A stretch of 41,162 nucleotides of DNA, taken from positions 1-41,162 of the forward strand of contig JAAYFT010000140.1 of the NCBI GenBank assembly GCA_012728125.1, given 5' to 3'. This document shows, piece by piece, positions 8,801-20,766 of this stretch. The notes under the pieces are model-generated. The model saw nothing but the letters and a program-made list of their open reading frames with translations, was not told the origin of the DNA and searched no databases. Position 1 is the first letter of the stretch. Every line of letters starts with the position of its first letter. The translations under genes and the position numbers were made by a program. The stretch comes from Tissierellia bacterium. GTDB taxonomy: Bacteria; Bacillota; Clostridia; Tissierellales; Tissierellaceae.

Positions 8801-8818
8801 TTTGTACAGTGGTACAAA
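8801..8818 (+). promoter_or_regulatory. Inverted repeat TTTGTAC-AGTG-GTACAAA upstream of the 43-codon gene
   Basis: Perfect 7-bp arms with a 4-bp centre, 7 bp before the ribosome site of the small plus-strand gene. It looks like an operator for a dimeric repressor; the regulator is not known. A second short repeat, ACTACT...AGTAGT, lies at ~8773-8790. Confidence 0.45.
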
Positions 8819-8837
8819 CAGAATGGGAGGGTTAACC

Positions 8838-8969
8838 TTGTTGATTCCATGTTCAGAAAATTGCATTCATGCAGAGGAGGGCCTATGTAATTTAAAAACA
8901 GTTACCCCTCCATCAAATACTCCAACAAAAGATTGCCCATATTTTAAAGAAAAGAAGAAAAAAAAATAG
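8838..8969 (+). CDS. Small four-cysteine protein of clostridial type, 43 residues
   Basis: An open frame of 43 codons starting at TTG, with GGAGGG 6 nt upstream and stop TAG at 8967. The product has four cysteines in a C-x3-C-x7-C ... D-C-P-Y-F layout (IPCSENCIHAEEGLCNL and KDCPYF) and a lysine-rich tail. From memory, similar tiny proteins ending in CPYF-K are widespread in Clostridia and are sometimes mislabelled 'hydroxymyristoyl-ACP dehydratase'. The spacing suggests a small metal site. It is the only plus-strand gene in the first 37 kb and has its own ribosome site and a terminator at its stop. Function unknown. Confidence 0.72.
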   Translation: MLIPCSENCIHAEEGLCNLKTVTPPSNTPTKDCPYFKEKKKKK

Positions 8970-8993
8970 GGGTCCCATTTTGACCCCTTTATT
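8963..8993. terminator. Bidirectional terminator between the 43-codon gene and the symporter gene
   Basis: GGGGTC-CCATTTT-GACCCC (8969-8987) is followed by TTTATTTTTATTT on the plus strand and by TATTTTTTTTT on the minus strand. It serves both convergent genes. Confidence 0.88.
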
Positions 8994-8994
8994 T

Positions 8995-10251
8995 TTATTT
9001 AGATTCGGCTAATTCTAAATTAAGTTCTCCCTCCTGTTTTGCAACTACAGTAGTACATACAGCATCTCCTGTAACATTTATGGCAGTTCTAGCCATATCA
9101 ACTAATCTATCTATACCCATAATTAAGCCTATACCTTCTATGGGCAGGCCTACAGATTGCAACACCATAGATAGCATTATGGTACCTGCTCCTGGCACTC
9201 CGGCAGTACCTATGGACGCTAGAGTAGCTGTAAGGATAACTGTTAGCATCATGCTGAAGGTTAATTCATATCCATAAACCTGTGCTATGAAGAATACTGC
9301 TATCCCTTGCATTATGGCAGTACCATCCATGTTAATAGTAGCTCCTAAGGGAATTGTAAAGGATGCAATATTCTTTGATACTCCTAGTTCCTTCTCTACG
9401 ATCTCCAATGAAACTGGTACTGTGGCATTACTACTGGCAGTGGAAAAGGCAACAGACATGGCAGGTAAAAACTTCTTATAGAATTTCAACGGAGACATCT
9501 TGGTAAACCCTTTTAATAAGCCTCCATAAACCACAACGGCATGAATTATTAGGCCTACATATACTAACAGTATATATTTCATCAATGGAATCATCAATGA
9601 ATATCCAACAGTTGCAAAGGTCCTTGCAATAAGGCCAAAGACTCCTATAGGAGCAAATAGCATTACTATTTCAACTAATTTCATTATAAGGTCATTTAAG
9701 CCTACAAATAGTTTTTGTATAAGTTCAGCCTTTGGTCCTAGTATGGATATACCTATACCTGTTAAAATGGCAAAGACAATGATTTGAAGCATATTGCCTC
9801 CAGCCATGGCTGCTATAGGATTAGTAGGTATCATTTCATATAAGATTTGAACAAGGGGCAGTCTAGGATTAATTGTTGGTTCAACTACCTCTATAGCTGA
9901 CAGATCTACACCTACACCTGGTTTCACAAAATAACCTAATACTAAAGCCAGTATTATGGCAATGGCAGTAGTAGCCAAGTAAAATCCTATGGTCTTTACC
10001 CCTACTCTTCCAAGTTTCTTCACATCACCTATGCTAGCTGTACCATTTACCAATGAAATAAACACCAATGGAACAACTAACATCATAATTCCTCTAAGGA
10101 AAATTTGGCCTAATAATTGAAATATTCCGTTTATCAAGATAGTGTCCTTAAGTACTCCACTAGGTAAACTATAAACTATGATTCCAGTAATTAATCCAAT
10201 TAATAGCCCAATAAGAACCTTAGTTGTAATACCCATTTTTTTCTTAGACAT
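8995..10251 (-). CDS. Dicarboxylate/amino acid:cation symporter (DAACS, GltP/DctA family)
   Basis: 418-residue inner-membrane carrier, normal length for the glutamate/C4-dicarboxylate symporter family. Family landmarks: serine-rich hairpin 1 SSNATVP (283-289), TM7 NMDGT (307-311), hairpin 2 GVPGAG (361-366) and TM8 DRLVDMARTAINVTGD (381-396). The Arg (R388), Asn and Asp of TM8 that contact substrate and Na+ in GltPh are present. An acidic amino acid or dicarboxylate is likely; the exact substrate cannot be read. The start is ATG with GAGGGGGAT upstream. It has its own promoter with a palindrome at the start site and a terminator. Confidence 0.92.
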   Translation of the reverse strand: MSKKKMGITTKVLIGLLIGLITGIIVYSLPSGVLKDTILINGIFQLLGQIFLRGIMMLVVPLVFISLVNGTASIGDVKKLGRVGVKTIGFYLATTAIAIILALVLGYFVKPGVGVDLSAIEVVEPTINPRLPLVQILYEMIPTNPIAAMAGGNMLQIIVFAILTGIGISILGPKAELIQKLFVGLNDLIMKLVEIVMLFAPIGVFGLIARTFATVGYSLMIPLMKYILLVYVGLIIHAVVVYGGLLKGFTKMSPLKFYKKFLPAMSVAFSTASSNATVPVSLEIVEKELGVSKNIASFTIPLGATINMDGTAIMQGIAVFFIAQVYGYELTFSMMLTVILTATLASIGTAGVPGAGTIMLSMVLQSVGLPIEGIGLIMGIDRLVDMARTAINVTGDAVCTTVVAKQEGELNLELAESK

Positions 10252-10280
10252 TAATATCCCCCTCTACATAAAATATCGGT

Positions 10281-10294
10281 AACTGTATACAGTT
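10281..10294. promoter_or_regulatory. 14-bp palindromic operator candidate at the symporter transcription start
   Basis: AACTGTATACAGTT is a perfect palindrome just downstream of the -10 box, covering the expected start site. The TGTATACA core is the kind bound by GntR-family dimers. It implies local repression; no regulator gene adjoins. Confidence 0.6.
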
Positions 10295-10297
10295 ATA

Positions 10298-10326
10298 ATT
10301 GTAGCTTAGGGTGAATTGTTTTTCAA
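10298..10326 (-). promoter_or_regulatory. Sigma-A promoter of the symporter gene
   Basis: TTGAAA (10321-10326) and TACAAT (10298-10303), 17-bp spacing. Confidence 0.75.
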
Positions 10327-10350
10327 GTGTGAATTATCTGAATATTTTTT

Positions 10351-10384
10351 AACAAAGTAATAGGTCCCATAAGGGACCTATTAC
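10351..10384 (-). terminator. Hairpin terminator after gatB
   Basis: On the minus strand GTAATAGGTCCC-TTAT-GGGACCTATTAC is a 12-bp perfect stem that begins at the gatB stop codon, followed by TTTGTT. The tail is short. Confidence 0.72.
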
Positions 10385-11811
10385 ATTTTACTTATTAAAT
10401 CTAAGATCATTTTATTTACTAGTTGTGGATTAGCCTTCCCTTTAGAAGCCTTCATAACTTGCCCTACTAAAAATCCTAGAGCCCTATCTTTGCCATTCTT
10501 ATAGTCTATAATAGATTGTTGGTTTTCACTTAGTACCCTTTCAACTATTTCCAAGATTTGAGACTCATCGCTAATTTGGATTAGACCCTTTTCTTTTACT
10601 ATTACTTCAGGGTCTTTACCTGTTTCAAAGACTTCTCTTAGGACTTTCTTTCCAGTATTATTGTTTATCTTTCCAGACTTAACTAATGATATTAATTGTC
10701 CCAGGGCCTTAGGAGTAAGCTTAGAATCCTCAATTTCCATTTCTTCATCTTTCAACCTTCTTAAGACATCTCCCATAACCCAATTGCTGACAAGTTTCGC
10801 ATCATCAATATATTTAACCGTTTCTTCATAGAAGGAGGCTAGCTCCTTTGAAGCAGTTAAAACGCCTGCATCGTATTCTGAAAGATTGTATTCTTTTATA
10901 AACCTTTCCTTTTTATCATGGGGCAGTTCAGGAAGCTTATCTTTTATCTCCTCTATCCAGGCCTGTGATATTTCTATTGGGGCGAAGTCTCCATCTACAG
11001 CATATCTATAGTCATCAGTTCCACCCTTTTCCCTCATGGTTATGGTTTCATTTTTTACTTCATCCCATCTTCTAGTTTCCTTAACTGTATTCTTGCCTTC
11101 CTTTAGAAGTTGGATATGTCGTTTTTCTTCAAATTCCATGGCCTTTACTGCACCCTTAAAGGAGTTTAGATTTTTAATCTCTGTAATATTGGTTTTAGCA
11201 CCAGTTTCAGTATCTATTACATTGATATTTATATCACATCTAAGGGAACCTTCCTCCATTTTACAGTCTGATACTTCAATATATTTCAAAGTTGATCTTA
11301 ACTTTTCTAAAAATAGCCTAGCTTCTTCTGGAGTGTTCATATCTGGCTTAGTTACTATTTCGATTAAGGGTACTCCCGCCCTATTATAATCTATTAAAGT
11401 ATCTCCATCTAATGTATGGGTCAATTTGCCAGTATCCTCTTCTATATGAATTCTTTGAAGATTGATCTTCTTCGCTCCATCTTCTAGCTCTATTTCAACA
11501 TAGCCACCTTCACATAGGGGTATGTCGTCTTGAGATATTTGATATCCCTTAGGTAGGTCTGCATAGTAATAGTTTTTCCTATCCATTTTAGTCTCAGTAT
11601 TGATTTTACAATTAAAGGCTATTCCTGCCTTAATTGCATATTCCAGTGCTGTTTTGTTGATGACAGGTAAGGAGCCTGGCAAACCTAAGCAAACTGGGCA
11701 GCAATGGGTATTAGCCTCTCCACCGAAGCTATTGGCACAGCCACAAAACATCTTAGTCTTAGTGGCTAATTCTACGTGGATTTCAAGACCTATTAAAGTT
11801 TTATATGCCAT
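10381..11811 (-). CDS. gatB: Asp-tRNA(Asn)/Glu-tRNA(Gln) amidotransferase subunit B
   Basis: 476 residues, full length. GatB binds the mischarged tRNA, activates its side chain with ATP and transfers ammonia delivered through a tunnel from GatA. The N-terminus has the diagnostic GLEIHVELATKTKMFCGC, THCCPVCLGLPG (zinc cysteines) and KNYYYADLPKGYQISQ; the C-terminal ~150 residues are the GatB/YqeY tail domain. It is the last gene of gatC-gatA-gatB, and its first 11 nt overlap the end of gatA. Its presence implies that Gln-tRNA and/or Asn-tRNA is made by the indirect route. Confidence 0.97.
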   Translation of the reverse strand: MAYKTLIGLEIHVELATKTKMFCGCANSFGGEANTHCCPVCLGLPGSLPVINKTALEYAIKAGIAFNCKINTETKMDRKNYYYADLPKGYQISQDDIPLCEGGYVEIELEDGAKKINLQRIHIEEDTGKLTHTLDGDTLIDYNRAGVPLIEIVTKPDMNTPEEARLFLEKLRSTLKYIEVSDCKMEEGSLRCDININVIDTETGAKTNITEIKNLNSFKGAVKAMEFEEKRHIQLLKEGKNTVKETRRWDEVKNETITMREKGGTDDYRYAVDGDFAPIEISQAWIEEIKDKLPELPHDKKERFIKEYNLSEYDAGVLTASKELASFYEETVKYIDDAKLVSNWVMGDVLRRLKDEEMEIEDSKLTPKALGQLISLVKSGKINNNTGKKVLREVFETGKDPEVIVKEKGLIQISDESQILEIVERVLSENQQSIIDYKNGKDRALGFLVGQVMKASKGKANPQLVNKMILDLISKM

Positions 11812-13252
11812 TTTTCATCCCTCCTTCAAATCCTAGACCAGCTTTTATGATATTAATTTCCTTAAATCTGCCTCCAATTATTTGCAGTCCCACTGGAAGT
11901 CCATCTACATATCCACAGGGAATACTCATGGCACATAGTCCTGCTAGGTTTACTGGCGCTGTAAAGATACTTGTTAAGTCCTTAGTCAAAGGTTCACCCT
12001 TAAGCTTGCCAAGTTTAAAGGGTAGTATTGGACTTGTAGGAGTTAAGATAACATCAAAGTCTTTAAATGCCTTGTTGAAATCATCAATTATTAAGGTTCT
12101 CATCTTCAAAGCCTTTTCATAGTATTCCCTTCCAAGGCCTTGACTCAAATAATAGGTCCCCATGAGTATCCTTCTTTTAACTTCATCTCCAAAGGCTTCA
12201 GTTCTTGAGTTTATATATAATTCATCTAAGTTTGAATATTCTTTTGCCCTATAACCATATCTAAGACCATCGAATCTAGCTAAGGTAGAGCTAATCTCCG
12301 CCGTAGATATGACATGATAGGTAGATAGTCCATATTCTAAATGGGATAAGGAAATTTCTTCTACACTAGCTCCTAAGGATTCAAATACCTTTATTGCCTT
12401 ATCAAATTGTTCTATTAACCTCTTATCCATTTCATCTAGATATATTTCCTTAGGAATTCCAATCTTCATTCCTTTAATATAGTCTGTTGGTTCTAATTCT
12501 TTTTCAAATGCCAGGTCTATTGGATTTTCATAAGAGGTGGAATCCTTTTCATCGTAACCCATAATAGCTGAAAGCATAAGGCTTGCATCTGAAACATCCC
12601 TGCCAAAAACTCCTACTGTGTCTAAGCTACCTGCCAAGGAAACAACACCGTACCTTGAAACTAAGCCATAGGAAGGTTTAATACCTACTAGATCACAATA
12701 GGCTGCAGGTTGTCTAGTAGACCCTCCTGTATCTGTACCTAAGGATAAGGCAACTTCATTAGCCTTCACTGCTGCAGCAGACCCTCCTGAGGAACCGCCA
12801 GGTACTAGACTATTATTTACAGGATTCTTAGTTGGACCAAAATATGACCTTTCATTTGATGAACCCATGGCAAATTCATCCATGTTAGTCTTACCTATGA
12901 TTATTCCATCTTGGTCCTTAATTCTTTCTACTACCGTCCCATCGTAGGGTGGGTTGAAATTTTCCAACATCTTAGACCCACAGGTAGTTTTAAGTCCTTT
13001 AGTTACGATATTATCTTTTAACCCTATGGGGATACCTGCTAGGCTTCCTAATTCTTCACCGTTTTTGATTTTTTCATCTACTCTTTCTGCAGCTTTCAAG
13101 GCACCTTCCTTATCTATAGAGATGAAGGCATTAATATCCTTTTCTACTTCTTCTATCCTATTTAAATAAGCCTTTACTACTTCAGTAGCAGATAATTCTT
13201 TGTTAATTATCTTCTTCTTTATTTCTAAGGCTGATAAGTTTACAATATCCAT
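11801..13252 (-). CDS. gatA: Asp-tRNA(Asn)/Glu-tRNA(Gln) amidotransferase subunit A
   Basis: 483-residue amidase-signature enzyme that hydrolyses glutamine to supply ammonia to GatB. The catalytic triad is intact: K79 in GIPIGLKDN, S154 in the PGGSSGGS loop and S178 in TDTGGSTRQPA. The position numbers agree with those known for the S. aureus enzyme. It starts 12 nt after gatC and overlaps gatB by 11 nt. This working glutaminase is worth noting, because the purine-pathway glutaminase domains in the same window look inactive. Confidence 0.97.
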   Translation of the reverse strand: MDIVNLSALEIKKKIINKELSATEVVKAYLNRIEEVEKDINAFISIDKEGALKAAERVDEKIKNGEELGSLAGIPIGLKDNIVTKGLKTTCGSKMLENFNPPYDGTVVERIKDQDGIIIGKTNMDEFAMGSSNERSYFGPTKNPVNNSLVPGGSSGGSAAAVKANEVALSLGTDTGGSTRQPAAYCDLVGIKPSYGLVSRYGVVSLAGSLDTVGVFGRDVSDASLMLSAIMGYDEKDSTSYENPIDLAFEKELEPTDYIKGMKIGIPKEIYLDEMDKRLIEQFDKAIKVFESLGASVEEISLSHLEYGLSTYHVISTAEISSTLARFDGLRYGYRAKEYSNLDELYINSRTEAFGDEVKRRILMGTYYLSQGLGREYYEKALKMRTLIIDDFNKAFKDFDVILTPTSPILPFKLGKLKGEPLTKDLTSIFTAPVNLAGLCAMSIPCGYVDGLPVGLQIIGGRFKEINIIKAGLGFEGGMKNGI

Positions 13253-13264
13253 GGTCTCACTCCC

Positions 13265-13549
13265 TTACTCTACAATCTTTAGTAGCTTAAAATATCCGTA
13301 TTGTTGTTCTACAGTATTTTCCAATACTTCTTCCTTAGTTAAGCTCTCCGTTACAACATCCTCCCTAAGCCTTTGAATATGTTGGTTTATACTTAATGTT
13401 GGCTCTACATTTTCTAAGTCTACCTTATTTAAAGTCTCTAAGTCTTTTAAAGTTACATTAAATTCATTAACTATTTTTTCTTTTTCTTCTTCTGAAAACT
13501 TTAATTTGCATAGATTAGCAATATGTTCTATTTGTTCTTTAGTAACCAT
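13265..13549 (-). CDS. gatC: Asp-tRNA(Asn)/Glu-tRNA(Gln) amidotransferase subunit C
   Basis: 94 residues, normal length. GatC is a small belt-like subunit that stabilises the GatA-GatB interface. It begins VTKEQIEHIANLCKLKFSEEE and has the conserved LRED...VTESLTKEEVLEN region near its C-terminus. GGGAGG precedes the ATG. It follows a 129-bp gap after ligA that is filled by a repeat element. Confidence 0.95.
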   Translation of the reverse strand: MVTKEQIEHIANLCKLKFSEEEKEKIVNEFNVTLKDLETLNKVDLENVEPTLSINQHIQRLREDVVTESLTKEEVLENTVEQQYGYFKLLKIVE

Positions 13550-13570
13550 TTATTAACCTCCCTCTTTTTA

Positions 13571-17876
<4,306 letters not shown>

Positions 17877-17912
17877 TAATTCACACCTTTCTAAACATTT
17901 GTTTCAAACTTT

Positions 17913-17941
17913 ATTATATAATAAATGAATAATTATTCCAA
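17913..17941 (-). promoter_or_regulatory. Sigma-A promoter of pcrA, inside repeat copy A
   Basis: TTGGAA (17936-17941) and TATAAT (17913-17918), 17-bp spacing. All of it lies within the repeated 36 bp. Confidence 0.78.
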
Positions 17942-17948
17942 TAAAAAA
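17913..17948. repeat. 36-bp direct repeat, copy A
   Basis: Identical over 36 bp, in the same orientation, to 20699-20734. It contains the pcrA promoter and the T-run of the preceding terminator. Together the two copies bracket the coiled-coil gene and the type III restriction-modification remnant. Confidence 0.9.
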
Positions 17949-17967
17949 GAACTCAAATTTGAGTTCT
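17942..17967 (-). terminator. Intrinsic terminator of the coiled-coil gene
   Basis: On the minus strand AGAACTCAAATTTGAGTTCT is a 20-bp perfect palindrome followed by a T-run. Its tail is part of repeat copy A and runs directly into the pcrA promoter. Confidence 0.8.
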
Positions 17968-17976
17968 ATAATCCAG

Positions 17977-18384
17977 TTATAAATGTCTTATTGCTTTTAA
18001 TCTTGCTATGTCACTCCAATTATCGGCAGTAGCTATTTCTATTCTTGAAATATTTGCTTTTATATCTGCTAATTCTTGTTTCACTTCATACCTAAACTCC
18101 AATAAATCAGCTGTTTGTTCTACAACTCCTTTAAGTTCTTTTATAATTTGCTCCTGGCCTAGTTCTAGTTGCCTATATCCTTCTTCAAGCGTTCCTAGTC
18201 TTTCCTCTAAATTCCTCTGTCCCCTTTCTAAGTTTCTCTGTCCCCTTTCTAAGTTTCTCTGTCCTTCTTCTAAACTCTTCTGTCTTTTCTCTAAATTCTT
18301 CTGCCCTTCTTCTAATACACCCATTCTCTCATCCAGTTTGTCTAGCTTTTCCAGTACAAGTCTTTGGAACTCCTCATTGGTCAT
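17977..18384 (-). CDS. Coiled-coil protein with exact heptad repeats
   Basis: 135 residues, almost entirely predicted coiled coil and very rich in Glu, Gln, Leu and Arg. Residues ~12-75 are consecutive heptads, including perfect copies of RNLERGQ, followed by a less regular helical end (ELADIKANISRIEIATADNWSDIARLKAIRHL). There is no signal peptide or membrane segment. The chosen ATG has GGAGGAATTGAT before it; an upstream in-frame ATG at 18414 has no such site. It lies within the repeat-bounded segment beside restriction-modification remnants. Comparable short heptad proteins are common and mostly uncharacterised; function unknown. Confidence 0.7.
   Translation of the reverse strand: MTNEEFQRLVLEKLDKLDERMGVLEEGQKNLEKRQKSLEEGQRNLERGQRNLERGQRNLEERLGTLEEGYRQLELGQEQIIKELKGVVEQTADLLEFRYEVKQELADIKANISRIEIATADNWSDIARLKAIRHL
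18207..18311 (-). repeat. Five tandem 21-bp units inside the coiled-coil gene
   Basis: Five consecutive 21-bp units, each coding one heptad of the (N/S)LE-x-x-Q-(R/K) kind. Two neighbouring units differ at only a few bases, which suggests recent slippage. Whole-unit changes would keep the reading frame. Confidence 0.85.
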
Positions 18385-18415
18385 ATCAATTCCTCCTTTG
18401 ATATTCCATAGCATA

Positions 18416-18444
18416 ATTATATAATAAAGCTAGATCTTATACAA
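18416..18444 (-). promoter_or_regulatory. Sigma-A promoter of the coiled-coil gene
   Basis: TTGTAT (18439-18444) and TATAAT (18416-18421), 17-bp spacing, about 30 bp before the start codon. Confidence 0.7.
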
Positions 18445-18561
18445 TAGGAGTAGCCATGGAAAACTAGTATAGATAAGCCTCTGATAAATATTCGCAACTC
18501 ACATTTTTAGTAACTATATTCTAAGATGTTTTTATAAAGTTTTATTGCTTTCTTAACATTT

Positions 18562-18957
18562 CTACACTAATTTCCTTATCATATTAACTATATCATCATC
18601 GTTAAGTTGTTCTTCGAAAACTATATTCAATCCATCCTCTTTCATTCTTTGAAAAAACACTTTTGCAGACTCTATCTTTAAATCTTCTTTTCTTCTCTTA
18701 TCGCTTGCTTCATCTACACCTTTTGTTTCCACTACAAAATTAACAATGTGTTCACCGTTTTTCTTTTTTAATACATACATAAAGTCTGGACTAGTTGTTC
18801 CACCGAAATATAATGGCACTTTTATGCTATTCCTAGGTATCTTACCAAAAACTATTATCTCATCTATTATACTCCTGCTTATGGTTTCTCGTTCTTTATC
18901 AGAATCATATACAAAACTATCATACAAAAAAATTGTCTGGTACTTTTGCGTCTTCAT
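18562..18957 (-). pseudogene. C-terminal end of type III restriction enzyme Res, frameshifted
   Basis: This frame continues the Res protein after a one-base shift. Removing one base from the run of seven T residues on the minus strand (18926-18932) joins VPDNF directly to LYDSFVYDSDKERE. The 131-residue open frame holds the PD-(D/E)xK nuclease core: TSPDFMYVL with the metal-binding Asp and FVVETKG with Glu and Lys. The catalytic motif is therefore preserved but cut off from the rest of Res. It could be a true lesion, a slippage-switched site or a sequencing error in the homopolymer. Confidence 0.82.
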
Positions 18958-20212
18958 CTCTCATCATACCAATATTTCCTTGTACAACATACTCTTTCAC
19001 ATTGCCATTAATATCTGTTAAAGCTGTTTCCTTAGGCTCTATCCCAACTTTTTTATAACTAAAACGATGTAAAAAGGCTTCTTCCATCCATCTTTGAAAT
19101 TTGATGATAAAGTTTTTTAACGTGGCCACATTAAAAAAGTCTTTCGGTATAGTTTTCTCACTATTATATAATACCAATGCTTCATGAACAATTTTTATTG
19201 GAATTCCTGTATTTTTATTTATTCTCTTTAAAAATTCGTTATAAGGTATTTTATTTTCAACTACATATACATCATCAATGCTCTCTCTTATCTTTATATG
19301 GTCATCAGCACTTTCAGTTCTTTTTGTATCTATATACAAAAATTCTCTTTTATATATGTCGCTTTTTAAAATGTTTAAAGAGACTTCCAATAATTCTTCT
19401 TCAGAAACTTCATCTAGTTTTAGATAGTATTTTTGATTTATGCTATTCCATAGATCTTTTATTTCCTCAAATCGTTCTTGTCTAATTCTTATTTTATATT
19501 TTTTATTTTTGTTTAAATCTATAACTTTATCAGTACTGAGACCTCTATTAAATTCAGGATATTCTTCCACTAAAGTCTCATATTTGCCTTCTTTAATATT
19601 CTTGTCAGTATCTACATAACCCTTTTGCAAAAGTTCTATGAACAATTCTTCTTCTTTCATATTTCTTGATTTTGCCACTTTATTTAGGATTCCTTTTATA
19701 CTTCTAGGTATGTTTGCTTCACTATTGATTTCTCCAACTAATTTTTGCGCAAAATCTTTCTCTGAAAAATCTATTAAATACCTTAAATAAAACTGTTCAT
19801 CTGATAGTCTATTCCCTAATTCATCTACAGGTAATCTCAGTCCTCTTCCGACCTCTTGTAATTTACTTATCTCACTTCCACTAGATCTTAGCTTTACAAT
19901 TTGAAAAACATTAGGATTATCCCATCCTTCCCTAAGCGTCCATTTTGAAAATATAAACCGCATTGTACTCCAATTATTATTTTCATCTTTAAATGACAGC
20001 AATGAATTTTTATCTCTCAGTATTTTATTAACTTCAGCATTTAATTGCAAAGTAGCATGGGCTGTAGTAGCAGATCCAGAAAAGAAATCTAGAATAATAT
20101 CATTCTCTGATGAGCCTATTTGTATTAATCTTTTTATGAGCTTTGTTGGTTTCGGATAAGAAAATATTTTTTCTTTACCAAATAATTCTTTGACTTCATT
20201 ATTACCAAACAT
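18920..20212 (-). pseudogene. In-frame chimera: C-terminus of type III methyltransferase Mod fused to C-terminal half of Res
   Basis: 430-codon open frame. The first ~60 residues are the end of a type III DNA methyltransferase (FSYPKPTKLIKRLIQIGSSENDI, then AdoMet motif I DFFSGSATTAHATLQLNAE). From about residue 60 on it is type III Res: FIFSKWTLREGWDNPNVFQ and SSGSEISKLQEVGRGLRLPVDE are helicase motifs V and VI, followed by the linker to the endonuclease domain. The end of Mod and the front of Res (Walker A and DEAD-like motifs) are deleted without breaking the frame. No complete activity is expected. The frame ends at the T7 frameshift. It is called a pseudogene, though a stable chimeric product is possible. 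Confidence 0.85.
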
Positions 20213-20265
20213 ATTATCACCGGCAAATTCTCTATCAAATAAAGTTACAGGAACTAATCCGTCTG

Positions 20266-20616
20266 CTACTTCCGATATAAGTGCTTTATGGCATCAATAT
20301 TGTCTCCTATTATATAAAGATTTTTCGAATTGATATTTTCTTCTTTAGAATTATGTTCTAAATCAGGTACTATAACTGTTTCAGTTACTGTTGAAGTTTC
20401 TAGTTTAGCATAATTCTTACCTAAAAATCTAAGTTCATATCCCTCTTTTTCAAATTCTATATCTTCATGAACTAGCATTTCATGGAATTTATTAATTAAA
20501 AACTTTCCATCTTTATCAAAATATTGTGGGAAAATCTTTTTTAGCTTTTCTAATTCATAACTATTAGGTTTTTTATTCTCGTTTTCTTTAATCTGTTCTC
20601 TAATCATATTTCGCAC
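20266..20616 (-). pseudogene. N-terminal fragment of type III methyltransferase Mod
   Basis: 116 codons matching the start of type III/beta-class site-specific DNA methyltransferases: YELRFLGKNYAKLE, then VIVPDLEHNSKEENINSKNLYIIGDNIDAIKHL. It stops at TAG just where the next region should lead to the DPPY catalytic motif. After the stop, another frame continues as ISEVADGLVPVTLFDREFAGDN and runs into the following chimera, so DPPY motif IV and the target-recognition region are deleted. The start is either GTG at 20616 or, better placed after GGGG, the ATG at 20607. Confidence 0.85.
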
Positions 20617-20698
20617 CCCATTATAATTTATTATCTAATAGTTTGATAAAATCCTATATCTTAGCCTCTATCTAGGTTAAAATACTAATTTCATCCTC

Positions 20699-20734
20699 AT
20701 TATATAATAAATGAATAATTATTCCAATAAAAAA
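20699..20734. repeat. 36-bp direct repeat, copy B
   Basis: Identical to 17913-17948. It lies directly after the cheX terminator and carries the same TTGGAA-17-TATAAT promoter (20699-20727), here pointing into the restriction-modification remnant. Confidence 0.9.
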
Positions 20735-20760
20735 ACAACTAGAATCTGGTTCTAGTTGTT
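20728..20760 (-). terminator. Intrinsic terminator of hemerythrin-cheX
   Basis: On the minus strand AACAACTAGAA-CCAGA-TTCTAGTTGTT (11-bp stem) is followed by TTTTTT, 6 nt after the cheX stop. Confidence 0.88.
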
Positions 20761-20766
20761 TGTAGA

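Noticed and set aside
18207-18311. 21-bp repeats considered as a regulatory or CRISPR array
   Set aside because: They are contiguous, in frame, and encode coiled-coil heptads.
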